NCBI GenBank assembly: GCA_937923255.1 | Contig: CALAIL010000027.1 | Coordinates: forward strand, 1 to 64,000 | Direction of reading: 5' to 3' | DNA: 64,000 bases | Source of the DNA: an uncultured Propionivibrio sp. | GTDB taxonomy: Bacteria; Pseudomonadota; Gammaproteobacteria; Burkholderiales; Rhodocyclaceae | In this document: piece by piece, positions 8,522 through 16,441 of the stretch | Layout of the letters: each line of letters starts with the position of its first letter | Position numbering within the stretch: position 1 is the first letter of the stretch | The notes under the pieces: generated by a model | The model's input: only the letters and a program-made list of their open reading frames with translations | What the model was told of the DNA's origin: nothing | Databases searched by the model: none | Made by a program: the position numbers and the translations under genes

Positions 8522-10525
8522 ATGACTACTACCGCATCTCTGGCCAATGCCATTCGTGTCCTGGCGATCGATGGCGTACAGGCTGCCAATTCTGGCCATC
8601 CCGGTGCGCCGATGGGCATGGCAGAAATCGCCGTTTCTCTCTGGAACCACAATTTGAAGCACAACCCGGCTGACCCCAAATGGCCGGATCGGGACCGCTT
8701 TGTACTTTCCAACGGCCATGCGTCGATGCTGATCTATTCGCTGCTTTATCTGACGGGCTACGATCTGCCGCTCGATGAACTGAAAAAGTTCCGCCAACTG
8801 CACAGCAAAACACCAGGGCATCCGGAAGTTGGCCATACGCCGGGCGTCGAAACCACCACCGGCCCGCTCGGTCAGGGCCTCAGCAATGCGGTCGGTATGG
8901 CGCTGGGCGAGAAACTACTGGCCGCCGAATTCAATCGCGACGGTCACGCCATCGTCGATCACTATACGTATGTGTTCCTGGGCGACGGTTGCCTGATGGA
9001 GGGCATCTCGCACGAAGCCTGTTCGCTGGCGGGCGTCTGGAAACTGGCCAAACTGATTGCCTTTTACGACGATAACGGCATCTCGATCGACGGTCATGTC
9101 GAGGGCTGGTTTGCCGACGATACGCCGAAACGTTTTGAAGCCTATGGCTGGAACGTCATCCGCAATATCGACGGGCACGATGTTGACGCCATCGACCGCG
9201 CCATCGCCGCGGCCAAGGCACAGAGCGACAGGCCGACGCTGATCTGCTGCAAAACGATGATCGGCAAGGGTTCGCCGAACAAGGCGGGGACGCACGAAGT
9301 GCACGGCGCACCGCTCGGTAAGGACGAGATTGCCGCCACGCGTGCCGCGCTTGGCATTGACTGGCCGCCGTTCGAAATCCCGGCCGATATTCTGGCTGCC
9401 TGGAACGCCAAGGCTGCCGGCGCCAAACAGCAGGCCGCCTGGGATGAGCGCTTTGCCGCTTACCGCAAGGCGTATCCCGATCTGGCCGCTGAATTTGAGC
9501 GCCGCATGCGGGGTGAGCTGACTGCACGTTACGCCGCCGGGTCGGCCGAAGCGCTCAAGGACATCATCGACAAGGCGGAAGTCATCGCCACGCGCAAATC
9601 TTCACAGAATGCCATCCAGGCGCTGGCACCGCTGGTTCCGGAATTTGTTGGCGGCTCGGCTGACCTGGCGCCGTCCAACCTGACAATGTGGAAGGGCTGC
9701 CGCGAACTTAAACCGGCAAGCCTCGATGAAGGTGGCAACTACCTTCACTACGGCGTGCGCGAATTCGGCATGGCGGCGATCATGAACGGGCTCTGCCTGC
9801 ATGGCGGTTTCCGCCCGTTCGGCGGCACTTTCCTGATGTTCTCCGAATATGCGCGTAACGCTATCCGCATGGCGGCGCTGATGCAGATCAATCCGATCTA
9901 CGTGTTTACGCACGACTCCATCGGCGTCGGCGAGGATGGGCCGACGCACCAGCCGGTCGAGCAGACCGCGACGCTGCGCATGGTGCCCAATCTCGACGTC
10001 TGGCGGCCGTGCGACAGCGTTGAGACTTTCGTTGCCTGGCAGGTCGCCATTGAGCACAGGACGATGCCGACGGCGCTGATCCTGACCCGCCAGAATCTCG
10101 CGCACCAGATGCGCGATGCCGCGCAGGTTGCCGCCATCCGCAAAGGCGGCTACGTGCTCAAGGATTGCGCGGGTGCGCCGAAGGCGGTCATCATCGCCAC
10201 CGGCTCGGAAGTTGCGCTGGCCGTTGCGGCGCAGCAGACCCTGGCGGAAAAAGGCATTTCGGTGCGCGTCGTGTCGATGCCTTCGCCGTTTGCCTTCGAT
10301 GCCCAGGACAAGGCGTATCGCGATGCCGTTTTGCCGCCGGATGTTCCGCGCGTGGCTGTCGAAGCCGGTTCGACGGCGGGTTGGTATCGCTATGTCGGCC
10401 TGAATGGCGCTGTTGTCGGCATCGACCGCTTCGGCGAATGCGGCCCTGCCGCGCAGGTCTTCGACTATCTCGGCATCACCGCGCCGAAGGTCGTCGAAGC
10501 GGTCGAGAACGTGCTGGCCGGCTGA
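8522..10525 (+). CDS. tkt: Transketolase
   Basis: Thiamine-diphosphate enzyme of the non-oxidative pentose phosphate and Calvin-type pathways. It moves two-carbon units between sugar phosphates. The 667-aa length is typical. Visible motifs are [11 protein letters not shown] near residue 25, [13 protein letters not shown] near 115, and the TPP motif GDGCLMEG near 155 with the Asn about 30 residues on. Further on are [10 protein letters not shown] near 380, [12 protein letters not shown] near 435, and [15 protein letters not shown] near 470. An AGGAG site lies 8 bp before the ATG. A strong terminator follows. Confidence 0.97.
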   Translation: MTTTASLANAIRVLAIDGVQAANSGHPGAPMGMAEIAVSLWNHNLKHNPADPKWPDRDRFVLSNGHASMLIYSLLYLTGYDLPLDELKKFRQLHSKTPGHPEVGHTPGVETTTGPLGQGLSNAVGMALGEKLLAAEFNRDGHAIVDHYTYVFLGDGCLMEGISHEACSLAGVWKLAKLIAFYDDNGISIDGHVEGWFADDTPKRFEAYGWNVIRNIDGHDVDAIDRAIAAAKAQSDRPTLICCKTMIGKGSPNKAGTHEVHGAPLGKDEIAATRAALGIDWPPFEIPADILAAWNAKAAGAKQQAAWDERFAAYRKAYPDLAAEFERRMRGELTARYAAGSAEALKDIIDKAEVIATRKSSQNAIQALAPLVPEFVGGSADLAPSNLTMWKGCRELKPASLDEGGNYLHYGVREFGMAAIMNGLCLHGGFRPFGGTFLMFSEYARNAIRMAALMQINPIYVFTHDSIGVGEDGPTHQPVEQTATLRMVPNLDVWRPCDSVETFVAWQVAIEHRTMPTALILTRQNLAHQMRDAAQVAAIRKGGYVLKDCAGAPKAVIIATGSEVALAVAAQQTLAEKGISVRVVSMPSPFAFDAQDKAYRDAVLPPDVPRVAVEAGSTAGWYRYVGLNGAVVGIDRFGECGPAAQVFDYLGITAPKVVEAVENVLAG

Positions 10526-10604
10526 TCGGCCCGCCCAAAAGACGCAGGATAACGCCGCCTGAAATCGGCGAGTCTGCCAACGCCCATCAACCCCACCAAC
10601 CACC

Positions 10605-10634
10605 AACCCCGCCTTTGTGGCGGGGTTAGTTTTG
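10605..10634 (+). terminator. Rho-independent terminator after tkt
   Basis: AACCCCGCC (10605-10613) pairs perfectly with GGCGGGGTT (10619-10627) around a TTTGT loop and is followed by AGTTTT. Confidence 0.8.
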
Positions 10635-10648
10635 GCGTTTCCGGGTGC

Positions 10649-10755
10649 CTTTGTAAAAATACGGCCTTGGCTTCGCCGTGCCGTACTGCGTGGTCTGCCT
10701 ACGGCGCGCCGCCTTGTCTTTGACAAAGCCGAGCCGCTATAAAAAGAGCTGGCCT
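10649..10755. repeat. Conserved left flank of repeat array B
   Basis: This stretch aligns with about 53396-53493, the left flank of array D, including shared blocks GGCGCGCCGCCTTGT, CAAAG and a 20-bp-plus block around CGCTATAAAAAGAGCTGGCC. The homology runs straight into the 39-bp units at both loci. Flank and array therefore behave as one dispersed element of about 300 bp. No open reading frame is credible in it. Confidence 0.7.
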
Positions 10756-10950
10756 GAAGCCCGTGTATTTAGGGCGTCTCAGAGGCGATGCTCTGAAGCC
10801 CATGTAAATAGGGCATCTCAGAAGGGGTGCTCTGAAGTCCTTATAAACAGGGCGTTTCCGGGCAGGGTGCCCGCCAGCCCTTTATTGATAAGGGTTTCAG
10901 AGGCATATGCCCGGAAACCCTTTATCCACGCGGGTTTCCGGGGCGCCTTC
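10756..10950. repeat. 39-bp tandem repeat array B (five units)
   Basis: Five consecutive units of exactly 39 bp start at 10756, 10795, 10834, 10873 and 10912. Each holds a GCCC or CCC half-site, an AT-rich core (tgtattta, tgtaaata, tataaaca, tttattgata, tttatccacg) and a GGGC/GGGT half-site, then a purine-rich linker. The array lies between the tkt terminator and the DUF1840 gene. Units are closer to those of array D in the same order than to their own neighbours, which points to copying of the whole array. Confidence 0.85.
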
Positions 10951-11041
10951 CGGGGATCCTTGTTTTGCCGCAGCGTGCCGGCTGAGCCGATGCGCTAGAA
11001 TGAAAACCGGTTATGGAATCAGCCTGAATGGAGAGCGTGAC

Positions 11042-11440
11042 ATGCTAGTGAGACTGACCTCAAGTACCTCCGGCGAAGTGGTGATGCTGGCCGAACATCT
11101 GCGCGGCCTGCTTGAAGTGCTGGACAAGGACTGTACGGCGCGCGGAATCTTCACGCTGGAACAGTTGCCGCCGACCATTGCAAAGTTGAAAACTTTGGTC
11201 GAGGCAGACCGGCAGGCGGCGCATCTATACGAACAAGCCAAAATTCAGGCGGAAAACCAGGCCGGGAAAATGGCTGGGGAAGCCGCGGAGAATGAGGTTG
11301 AAGAGGATGCGGAAGATGACGAGACAGCCGACGAGACGCCGATCTGGCTGGGGCAGCGTGCCGTACCCCTGCTGCACTTAATGGAACGGACGCTACGGGA
11401 AAAAGGCTTCATCCTGTGGCAGGCTGACCGCGATTTTTGA
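11042..11440 (+). CDS. DUF1840 domain-containing protein
   Basis: A 132-aa cytoplasmic protein of unknown function found widely in Betaproteobacteria. The N-terminus MLVRLTSSTSGEVVMLAEH and the following LLEVLDKDCTARGIFT/LPPTIAKL blocks are the DUF1840 signature. An acidic, low-complexity middle segment rich in Glu/Asp (residues about 82-103) separates these from a C-terminal helix ending in ILWQADRDF. GGAGAG lies 8 bp before the ATG. An upstream in-frame extension would run into the repeat array and is not used. The gene overlaps or abuts the amidase gene downstream, so the two are probably cotranscribed. Confidence 0.82.
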   Translation: MLVRLTSSTSGEVVMLAEHLRGLLEVLDKDCTARGIFTLEQLPPTIAKLKTLVEADRQAAHLYEQAKIQAENQAGKMAGEAAENEVEEDAEDDETADETPIWLGQRAVPLLHLMERTLREKGFILWQADRDF

Positions 11441-12267
11441 ATAACATGCTGCTTCGCGTGCAGAGGGTTCCGTTTGTACGGGGCGTGCGCCGTATTTTAT
11501 TTGCGCTCCCGATGTTTTTTGCGCTCGGCTTGTGCTGGGCGGGGGCTATCGCCGGACTGACGGAGACGGGGAAGGTGGCCGGAGCTCCGGGTCAGCCAAG
11601 CATCCCCGAAGTCGCGGTCGACGTCGGCCATACCCTGGCCGATCCAGGCGCTGTCAGTGCACGCGGCCGTGTCGAATTTGAATTCAACCGCGATCTGGCC
11701 GGCCTGTTGGTAACGGCTTTACAGGCGCGTGGTGTGTCTGTCCGCCCGGTCAATTTCGACGGGCGTATCGCCAGCCTGTATGACCGGCCGATGGTTGCCG
11801 CAGGCGCGGATTTTTTCATTTCCATCCACCATGATTCGGTGCAGCCGGAACTGCTTGAGAACTGGGAGTGGGAAGGCAGGACACAGACCTATAGCGACCG
11901 CCATCGCGGTTTCTCGCTATTCATTTCGCGCGATAGCCCCGATCTGGACACCAGTCTGCGTTGTGCTTCGGCGATTGGCGCGCGCCTGCGCCATATGGGA
12001 TTCATGCCGGCGACGCACCATGCCAATTCCTTACCTGGTCGCGAACGCCCGTATGCCGACGAACAGAATGCCGTGCATTTCTATGACAATCTCGTTGTCC
12101 TCTATCGCACGAGTCTGCCTGCTGTCCTGCTCGAGGCGGGCGTGCTCAAGAACCGCGACGAAGAACTGGCCCTGCGTGACCCGCAGCGTCAGGCGTACAT
12201 GGCCGACGCCATTGCTAGCGGCATCGCGGCCTGCCTGTATGTGCGCAAGGCTGCCGCGGCTGAATGA
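11437..12267 (+). CDS. N-acetylmuramoyl-L-alanine amidase (Amidase_3 family)
   Basis: Zinc-dependent periplasmic peptidoglycan hydrolase that cuts the bond between MurNAc and the stem peptide. An N-terminal hydrophobic stretch (residues 19-38) suggests a signal peptide or anchor. Zinc ligands of the family are visible: His65 in VDVGHT, Glu80 in GRVEFEFN, and the SIHHDS motif. The catalytic Glu is in VLLEAGVL near residue 233. The loop between them carries an extra segment (WEGRTQTYSDRHRGF) as in standalone amidases. The start is uncertain: TTG at 11437 overlaps the previous stop, and ATG at 11446 is equally possible; neither has a strong Shine-Dalgarno. Confidence 0.85.
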   Translation: MNNMLLRVQRVPFVRGVRRILFALPMFFALGLCWAGAIAGLTETGKVAGAPGQPSIPEVAVDVGHTLADPGAVSARGRVEFEFNRDLAGLLVTALQARGVSVRPVNFDGRIASLYDRPMVAAGADFFISIHHDSVQPELLENWEWEGRTQTYSDRHRGFSLFISRDSPDLDTSLRCASAIGARLRHMGFMPATHHANSLPGRERPYADEQNAVHFYDNLVVLYRTSLPAVLLEAGVLKNRDEELALRDPQRQAYMADAIASGIAACLYVRKAAAAE

Positions 12268-12342
12268 GCGCGATACAATGCGGGCGTTTTTACGTAGTGT
12301 TCCGAACCTCGGCTTAACACATCAAAGAATTGAATAATTGCC

Positions 12343-13245
12343 ATGCCCGCTTCACTCGATCATCTACTCGTCGTCGCGCTGTCTTCGCGGGCGCTCTTCG
12401 ATTTCGAGGAAGAAAACCGCGTGTTCGAGGAACAAGACGACCGCGCCTATATGAAATTGCAGCTGGACCGTCTGGAACGGGCGGCGCCGCCCGGTGTGGC
12501 CTTCCCCCTGGTGAAAAAACTGCTGGCGTTTAATGCCGACGGCAGGCAACGCGTCGAGGTGGTCATCCTTTCACGCAACGACCCGGTGTCCGGTCTGCGC
12601 GTTTTCCGTTCGGCGGAAGAAAATGGCTTGAAACTCGGGCGCGGCGTATTTACCCGCGGCCGGCCGCCCTATGCGTTTCTTGATCCGCTGGGGGCGCATC
12701 TTTTTCTCTCGGCCAATGCCGATGACGTGCGCAAGGCGTTGGCGGCGGGGTTTCCGGCGGCGCAGGTGTTTGCCCACTCGCACGTTGATCCCGACCGGCA
12801 TGCGGAAGAATTGCGCATCGCTTTTGACGGTGACGCCGTGCTCTTCTCCGATGAGGCGGAACGCGTTTATGCAGCGCAAGGCCTGAGCGGTTTCCATGAC
12901 CACGAACGCACCTATGTCGAGCGGCCTTTGCCGCCGGGGCCGTTCAAGCCGCTGCTCGAAGCCTTGCAACGCTTGCAGAATCTGGATGGTGCGCCGGCGC
13001 CGGTGCGCCTGCGTACGGCGCTAGTGACGGCGCGCAGTGCGCCGGCGCATGAACGGGCGATTCGTACCCTGATGCAGTGGGGCGTCTCGGTCGATGAGGC
13101 TATGTTTCTCGGCGGGTTGGATAAAGGCCCGTTTCTCGCCAAATTCGAGCCGGATTTCTTTTTTGACGATCAGACCGGGCATTGTGAATCCGCTGCCCGC
13201 GCCGGCCCGGCCGGCCATGTGCCCAGTGGTGTGAGGAACGTCTGA
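12343..13245 (+). CDS. 5'-nucleotidase (cN-I-like)
   Basis: A 300-aa cytoplasmic protein of the bacterial family related to cytosolic 5'-nucleotidase 1. It is expected to dephosphorylate nucleoside monophosphates. Recognisable blocks are LVVALSSRALFDFEEEN at the N-terminus, VVILSRNDPVSGLRVF near residue 75, and FTRGRPPYAFLDPLGAHLFLSAN near 105. The acidic phosphatase motif FDGDAVLFSDEAE is near 162, and TARSAPAHERAIRTLMQWGVSVDEAMFLGG near 228. It stands alone, 75 bp after the amidase, and is convergent with pssA. Confidence 0.8.
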   Translation: MPASLDHLLVVALSSRALFDFEEENRVFEEQDDRAYMKLQLDRLERAAPPGVAFPLVKKLLAFNADGRQRVEVVILSRNDPVSGLRVFRSAEENGLKLGRGVFTRGRPPYAFLDPLGAHLFLSANADDVRKALAAGFPAAQVFAHSHVDPDRHAEELRIAFDGDAVLFSDEAERVYAAQGLSGFHDHERTYVERPLPPGPFKPLLEALQRLQNLDGAPAPVRLRTALVTARSAPAHERAIRTLMQWGVSVDEAMFLGGLDKGPFLAKFEPDFFFDDQTGHCESAARAGPAGHVPSGVRNV

Positions 13246-13311
13246 CCGATCGGTGGATCGGCGCTGTTTCCCTGCTTTATTTGGAAAGCCGCCGTTTCCG
13301 GCCTCTGGAAC

Positions 13312-14721
13312 CTAGAGGATCCGGTTGATGAGCCGGTCGGCCTTCACATGCGCTAACCGCCTGATCAGGCGCTGTACAGGCTGCGGGTAGGCGTCGATGG
13401 GTTCGATTTCCTCGTAATGCGTCAGCCGTGTCGTCTTGGCCAGGAAACCCGCCAGTTCGCTGCGATGCTGGCCGATCAGCCGCTTTTCCGGATCGCGGAT
13501 GAGCAGGCCGTTTTCCAGATCGAGCCGCCAGGCACGCGGGTTGAGGTTATGCCCGGTCAGCAAGGCGCAATCGTCATCGGCCAGCAGACCTTTAAGGTGA
13601 AAAGTATTGCTGCCGTCTTTCCAGATATGCACAGCAAGCATGCCGGCGTCGATAGCGCCCTGGTTGGTTTTGCAGAAGCGACGCAGGTTGGTTTCGTAGA
13701 GGTAGGGCAAGGCGCCGATGGTTTTGAACGGCGCTTCCGGCGGAATGTAAAAATCGTTGGCTGTTTTATCGCCGAGCACAATGGTGACGCGGCAGCCCGC
13801 CTTGATCCGGCGGCGCAGGGCATGGCGCAAGGGGCCGGGCAGGTTGAAATAGGGCGTCAGCAGCACCAGTTCATGGCGTGCCTGCATGATCAGCTGCAAG
13901 AGTGTGCGATTGAGCGCGTTGTCCCGCGCCCCCAGGCCGATCAGCGGCGTGATGCTGACGGCGCCTGCCTGGCGCGGCGCAGCGGTAAAGTCATACTGCG
14001 TGCGCGCCAATACCTTGCGCAATTTGGCGATTTCCGGCCGCAAAGCCGCCCGGCTGGGGATGTCGGCGCTATCGAGCGGGCAGACGGCCGGACTGGTGCG
14101 CAATGCATTCTTGAGCAGAGCCGCAAAACTGTCGGCCAGTTCACGGCTATGAATCAGGTGGTAGCGGTCAAGGCGGTAACGGCCATGCCGCTGAAGGTAG
14201 ACGTCATTGAGGCTGGCGCCGCTGTAGAGCACGGCATCGTCGATGACGAAGCCCTTGAAATGAAAGACGCCCAGAAGTTCTCGGCGCTGTACCGGCACAC
14301 CGTAAACCGGCACGCCCGGCCCGAATTGCTTCGCCATGGCCTGGTAGCGCGCAGCGTTACCTGCCGATTCTCGCTGGCCGATCAGCCCGCGCTGTGCCCG
14401 ATGCCAGTCGACATAGACGGCGATTTCGAGTTGCGGGTGAGCCATATGCGCCGCATAGAGAGCATCCAGAACCTCGCGGCCGGCATCGTCATCCTGCAGG
14501 TAAAGTGCGGTGATCAGAATGCGCCGGCGTGCGCTGGCGATCTGCGCCAGCAGGGTTTCGCGGAAAGCGCTTGGGCCAGCCAGCGTTTGTACGCACTCGG
14601 CCGGAACGGATAAGGCTGGCAATTCATCCGGCGCGGCGTGTGGCGGAAAACGTTCTCGCCAACGTTGAAGCGTCCGTGCGATCCGGGATTGGGAAAGCGG
14701 TCTGGAGAGAGGTTTAGACAA
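13312..14721 (-). CDS. pssA: CDP-diacylglycerol--serine O-phosphatidyltransferase
   Basis: Makes phosphatidylserine, the precursor of phosphatidylethanolamine, from CDP-diacylglycerol and serine. It is the E. coli-type enzyme of the phospholipase D superfamily, not the integral-membrane CDP-alcohol type. Two HKD motifs are present: HFKGFVIDD near residue 154 and HLKGLLADDD near residue 374, each followed by the expected Gly/Ser/Asn (YSGASLND and LTGHNLNP). The 469-aa length is close to the usual 450. No transmembrane helix is evident, in keeping with a peripheral ribosome/membrane-associated enzyme. It is convergent with the 5'-nucleotidase. Confidence 0.92.
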   Translation of the reverse strand: MSKPLSRPLSQSRIARTLQRWRERFPPHAAPDELPALSVPAECVQTLAGPSAFRETLLAQIASARRRILITALYLQDDDAGREVLDALYAAHMAHPQLEIAVYVDWHRAQRGLIGQRESAGNAARYQAMAKQFGPGVPVYGVPVQRRELLGVFHFKGFVIDDAVLYSGASLNDVYLQRHGRYRLDRYHLIHSRELADSFAALLKNALRTSPAVCPLDSADIPSRAALRPEIAKLRKVLARTQYDFTAAPRQAGAVSITPLIGLGARDNALNRTLLQLIMQARHELVLLTPYFNLPGPLRHALRRRIKAGCRVTIVLGDKTANDFYIPPEAPFKTIGALPYLYETNLRRFCKTNQGAIDAGMLAVHIWKDGSNTFHLKGLLADDDCALLTGHNLNPRAWRLDLENGLLIRDPEKRLIGQHRSELAGFLAKTTRLTHYEEIEPIDAYPQPVQRLIRRLAHVKADRLINRIL

Positions 14722-14859
14722 GGGATAGAAAAGATAGAAAGAATAGGCGGCAGGAAATATCCACAGGGCGAGAATTATACCGGTGTCGCCTTCAATAACG
14801 GCACCTGGCGGAATATGCAGGTAATTCTCTGGAAACAGTGCTTCGGATAACCTGCCTCA

Positions 14860-14888
14860 TCGCAAATCCCCAGGCGTGGTGCTACAAT
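14860..14888 (+). promoter_or_regulatory. Possible promoter of tRNA-Gly(CCC)
   Basis: TCGCAA (14860-14865), a 17-bp spacer and TACAAT (14883-14888) lie about 60 bp before the tRNA. The -10 box is good and the -35 is poor. Confidence 0.35.
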
Positions 14889-14949
14889 CCGGCCGATCTT
14901 CCTTGTCTGCTCTGAACAAAAAAGCGGCATACAGCGCGAAAACCTATGC

Positions 14950-15023
14950 GCGGGTGTAGTTCAATGGTAGAACGGCAGCTTCCCAAGCTGCATACGAGGG
15001 TTCGATTCCCTTCACCCGCTCCA
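14950..15023 (+). tRNA. tRNA-Gly (CCC)
   Basis: A 74-nt cloverleaf with acceptor GCGGGTG/CACCCGC, D-arm GTTC/GAAC, anticodon loop TTCCCAA giving CCC, T-arm GAGGG/CCCTT and an encoded CCA. Acceptor and T-arm are identical to the Gly(TCC) gene at 56902. Confidence 0.97.
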
Positions 15024-15284
15024 TCTTCATGACAAGGATCATTTTCCAGCCAGGTGCAAACGTCCGGAAAACGAATCAATTGTGCTGACCGCGCCTGTTT
15101 CTCCTCTTCGCCTGCTGACGGGACACACGCCAGCGTTCCGCTGCCACTAACCGCCAGGGCTAAAATAGCGTCTACTGCGATCAGGGCCGTGACGCTTAAC
15201 TTATCGCCCAGATTGAACTCCCGTTCATGTCGCGGTGATGGCAGATACGCATAACACATACCTCAGGAATCAGGAGATGTATTC

Positions 15285-15581
15285 ATGGACTACCCGGTCA
15301 TTCACGATGAAAAAAACCGCCGCTTTGAAATCCGCGTCGAGGGGGCGACAGCCTATCTGAGTTATGTGCCGGTCAGTGGCGGCCTTGACTACGAACATAC
15401 GATTGTTCCGCCATCCCTGGGCGGGCGCGGCATTGGGTCTTTTCTGGTGAGCCATGCGCTGGAGTACGCCAGGCAGCGCGGATTGAAAGTCAGGCCGACC
15501 TGTTCTTTCGTCGCGGCGTATATCGATAGGCATTCCGACTATCAGCGTATCGTCCTGGCGGATGAGCGCCAGGATCGGTAG
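15285..15581 (+). CDS. Small GNAT-family N-acetyltransferase (YjdJ/Gtn type)
   Basis: A 98-aa cytoplasmic protein of the compact GNAT subfamily that contains little more than the acetyl-CoA-binding core. The acetyl-CoA motif appears as PPSLGGRGIGSFLVSHALEYA (first part at residues 45-52), followed by RGLKVRPTCSFVAAYI and a short Asp/Tyr tail. AGGAGA lies 8 bp before the ATG. The substrate is unknown. Neighbours are a tRNA and a GST, with no clear functional link. Confidence 0.82.
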   Translation: MDYPVIHDEKNRRFEIRVEGATAYLSYVPVSGGLDYEHTIVPPSLGGRGIGSFLVSHALEYARQRGLKVRPTCSFVAAYIDRHSDYQRIVLADERQDR

Positions 15582-15687
15582 CCTGCCTGCGATTGAATGC
15601 GGATGAGCGCCTAATCGCCTAATCGCCGCCCCGCGGGTGCGGTAGGCGGCCAAAACAGAAGGTGAAAACCTGGAAAGGAGTCTTCCC

Positions 15688-16302
15688 ATGAAACTGTATT
15701 ACATGCCCGGCGCCTGTTCGATGACGCCGCATACGGCACTGGAGTGGATCGGTCAGCCTTATGAAGCGCAAAGCGTCAATCGGCGCGAGATCAAGTCGCC
15801 CGAATATCTCAAACTCAACCCGCAGGGCGCGGTGCCGCTTTTGGTCGATGGCGATTTAGTGTTGTCGCAAAATGCCGCGATTCTTGCCTATCTTGATGCG
15901 CGCTTCCCGCAGGCGCGCCTGTTCGGCAGTGACGATCTCAAGGGCAAGGCGCGCGCCTGGCGTTGGCTGGCGTTCCTGAATGCGGATGTCCACAAAGCTT
16001 TTTCGCCGCTATTTCACCTGCCGGACTATGTGCACGATGAAGCCGTCAAGACGGCCATGCAGTCGGCCGCGCGCGACAATATCCGTCACCTGCTGGCGCA
16101 GGCCGACGCGCAGCTTGCCGCGCAGCCGTATCTGGGCGATGACGTGTCAGTCGCCGATGTGTACCTGTATGTTCTGTTGCGCTGGTGTCGTAGCCTGCAG
16201 CTCGATCTTGCCGATTTGCCGCAGCTGGCGCCGTTCTATGTGCGGCTCGGCGAAAACGCCGGCGTGCGTTCGGTGATTACCCAGGAAAATCTCAAGCCCT
16301 GA
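15688..16302 (+). CDS. gst: Glutathione S-transferase family protein
   Basis: A 204-aa cytoplasmic enzyme of the beta-class GST type, conjugating glutathione to electrophiles. The N-terminal thioredoxin-like domain starts MKLYYMPGACSM (catalytic Cys/Ser candidates at residues 10-11). It contains LNPQGAVPLLV with the cis-Pro and the SQNAAILAYL glutathione-binding motif near residue 65. The helical C-terminal domain ends with LAPFYVRLGENAGVRSV. An AAGGAG site precedes the ATG. The gene ends at a bidirectional terminator shared with the convergent Nfn-like gene. Confidence 0.9.
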   Translation: MKLYYMPGACSMTPHTALEWIGQPYEAQSVNRREIKSPEYLKLNPQGAVPLLVDGDLVLSQNAAILAYLDARFPQARLFGSDDLKGKARAWRWLAFLNADVHKAFSPLFHLPDYVHDEAVKTAMQSAARDNIRHLLAQADAQLAAQPYLGDDVSVADVYLYVLLRWCRSLQLDLADLPQLAPFYVRLGENAGVRSVITQENLKP

Positions 16303-16380
16303 GCGTCTGTTTCGTCCAGCATCCGGCCAACGCCGCTGTTTTTCGGCGTTCTTCAGTGCCCAGGCATTCCGGCTTGGAGC

Positions 16381-16415
16381 GCAGAAAGGCGGCCCTCTGC
16401 CGCCTTTCTGCTTTT
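16381..16415. terminator. Bidirectional terminator between gst and the Nfn-like gene
   Basis: A perfect 12-bp stem GCAGAAAGGCGG/CCGCCTTTCTGC (16381-16392 and 16400-16411) has a 7-nt loop. TTTT follows on the + strand. It lies between convergent genes. Confidence 0.75.
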
Positions 16416-16441
16416 GGGCGCTGTCCGTACGATTTCTGGTG

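Noticed and set aside
10756..10950. Integron attC sites
   Set aside because: The units are too short and lack the RYYYAAC/GTTRRRY core sites, and no integron integrase or gene cassettes are nearby.
10678..10998. Open frames across the repeat arrays (also 226-582 and 53458-53868) as repeat proteins
   Set aside because: The frames stay open only because the period is 13 codons. They are Arg/Ser-rich, lack ribosome sites, and frames on the other strand are equally open.
13417..14613. 398-aa plus-strand frame opposite pssA
   Set aside because: Shadow of pssA with no domain signature and no ribosome site.
14882..15259. 125-aa minus-strand frame near 15 kb
   Set aside because: Its C-terminal half is the antisense of tRNA-Gly, a common false gene; nothing supports the rest.
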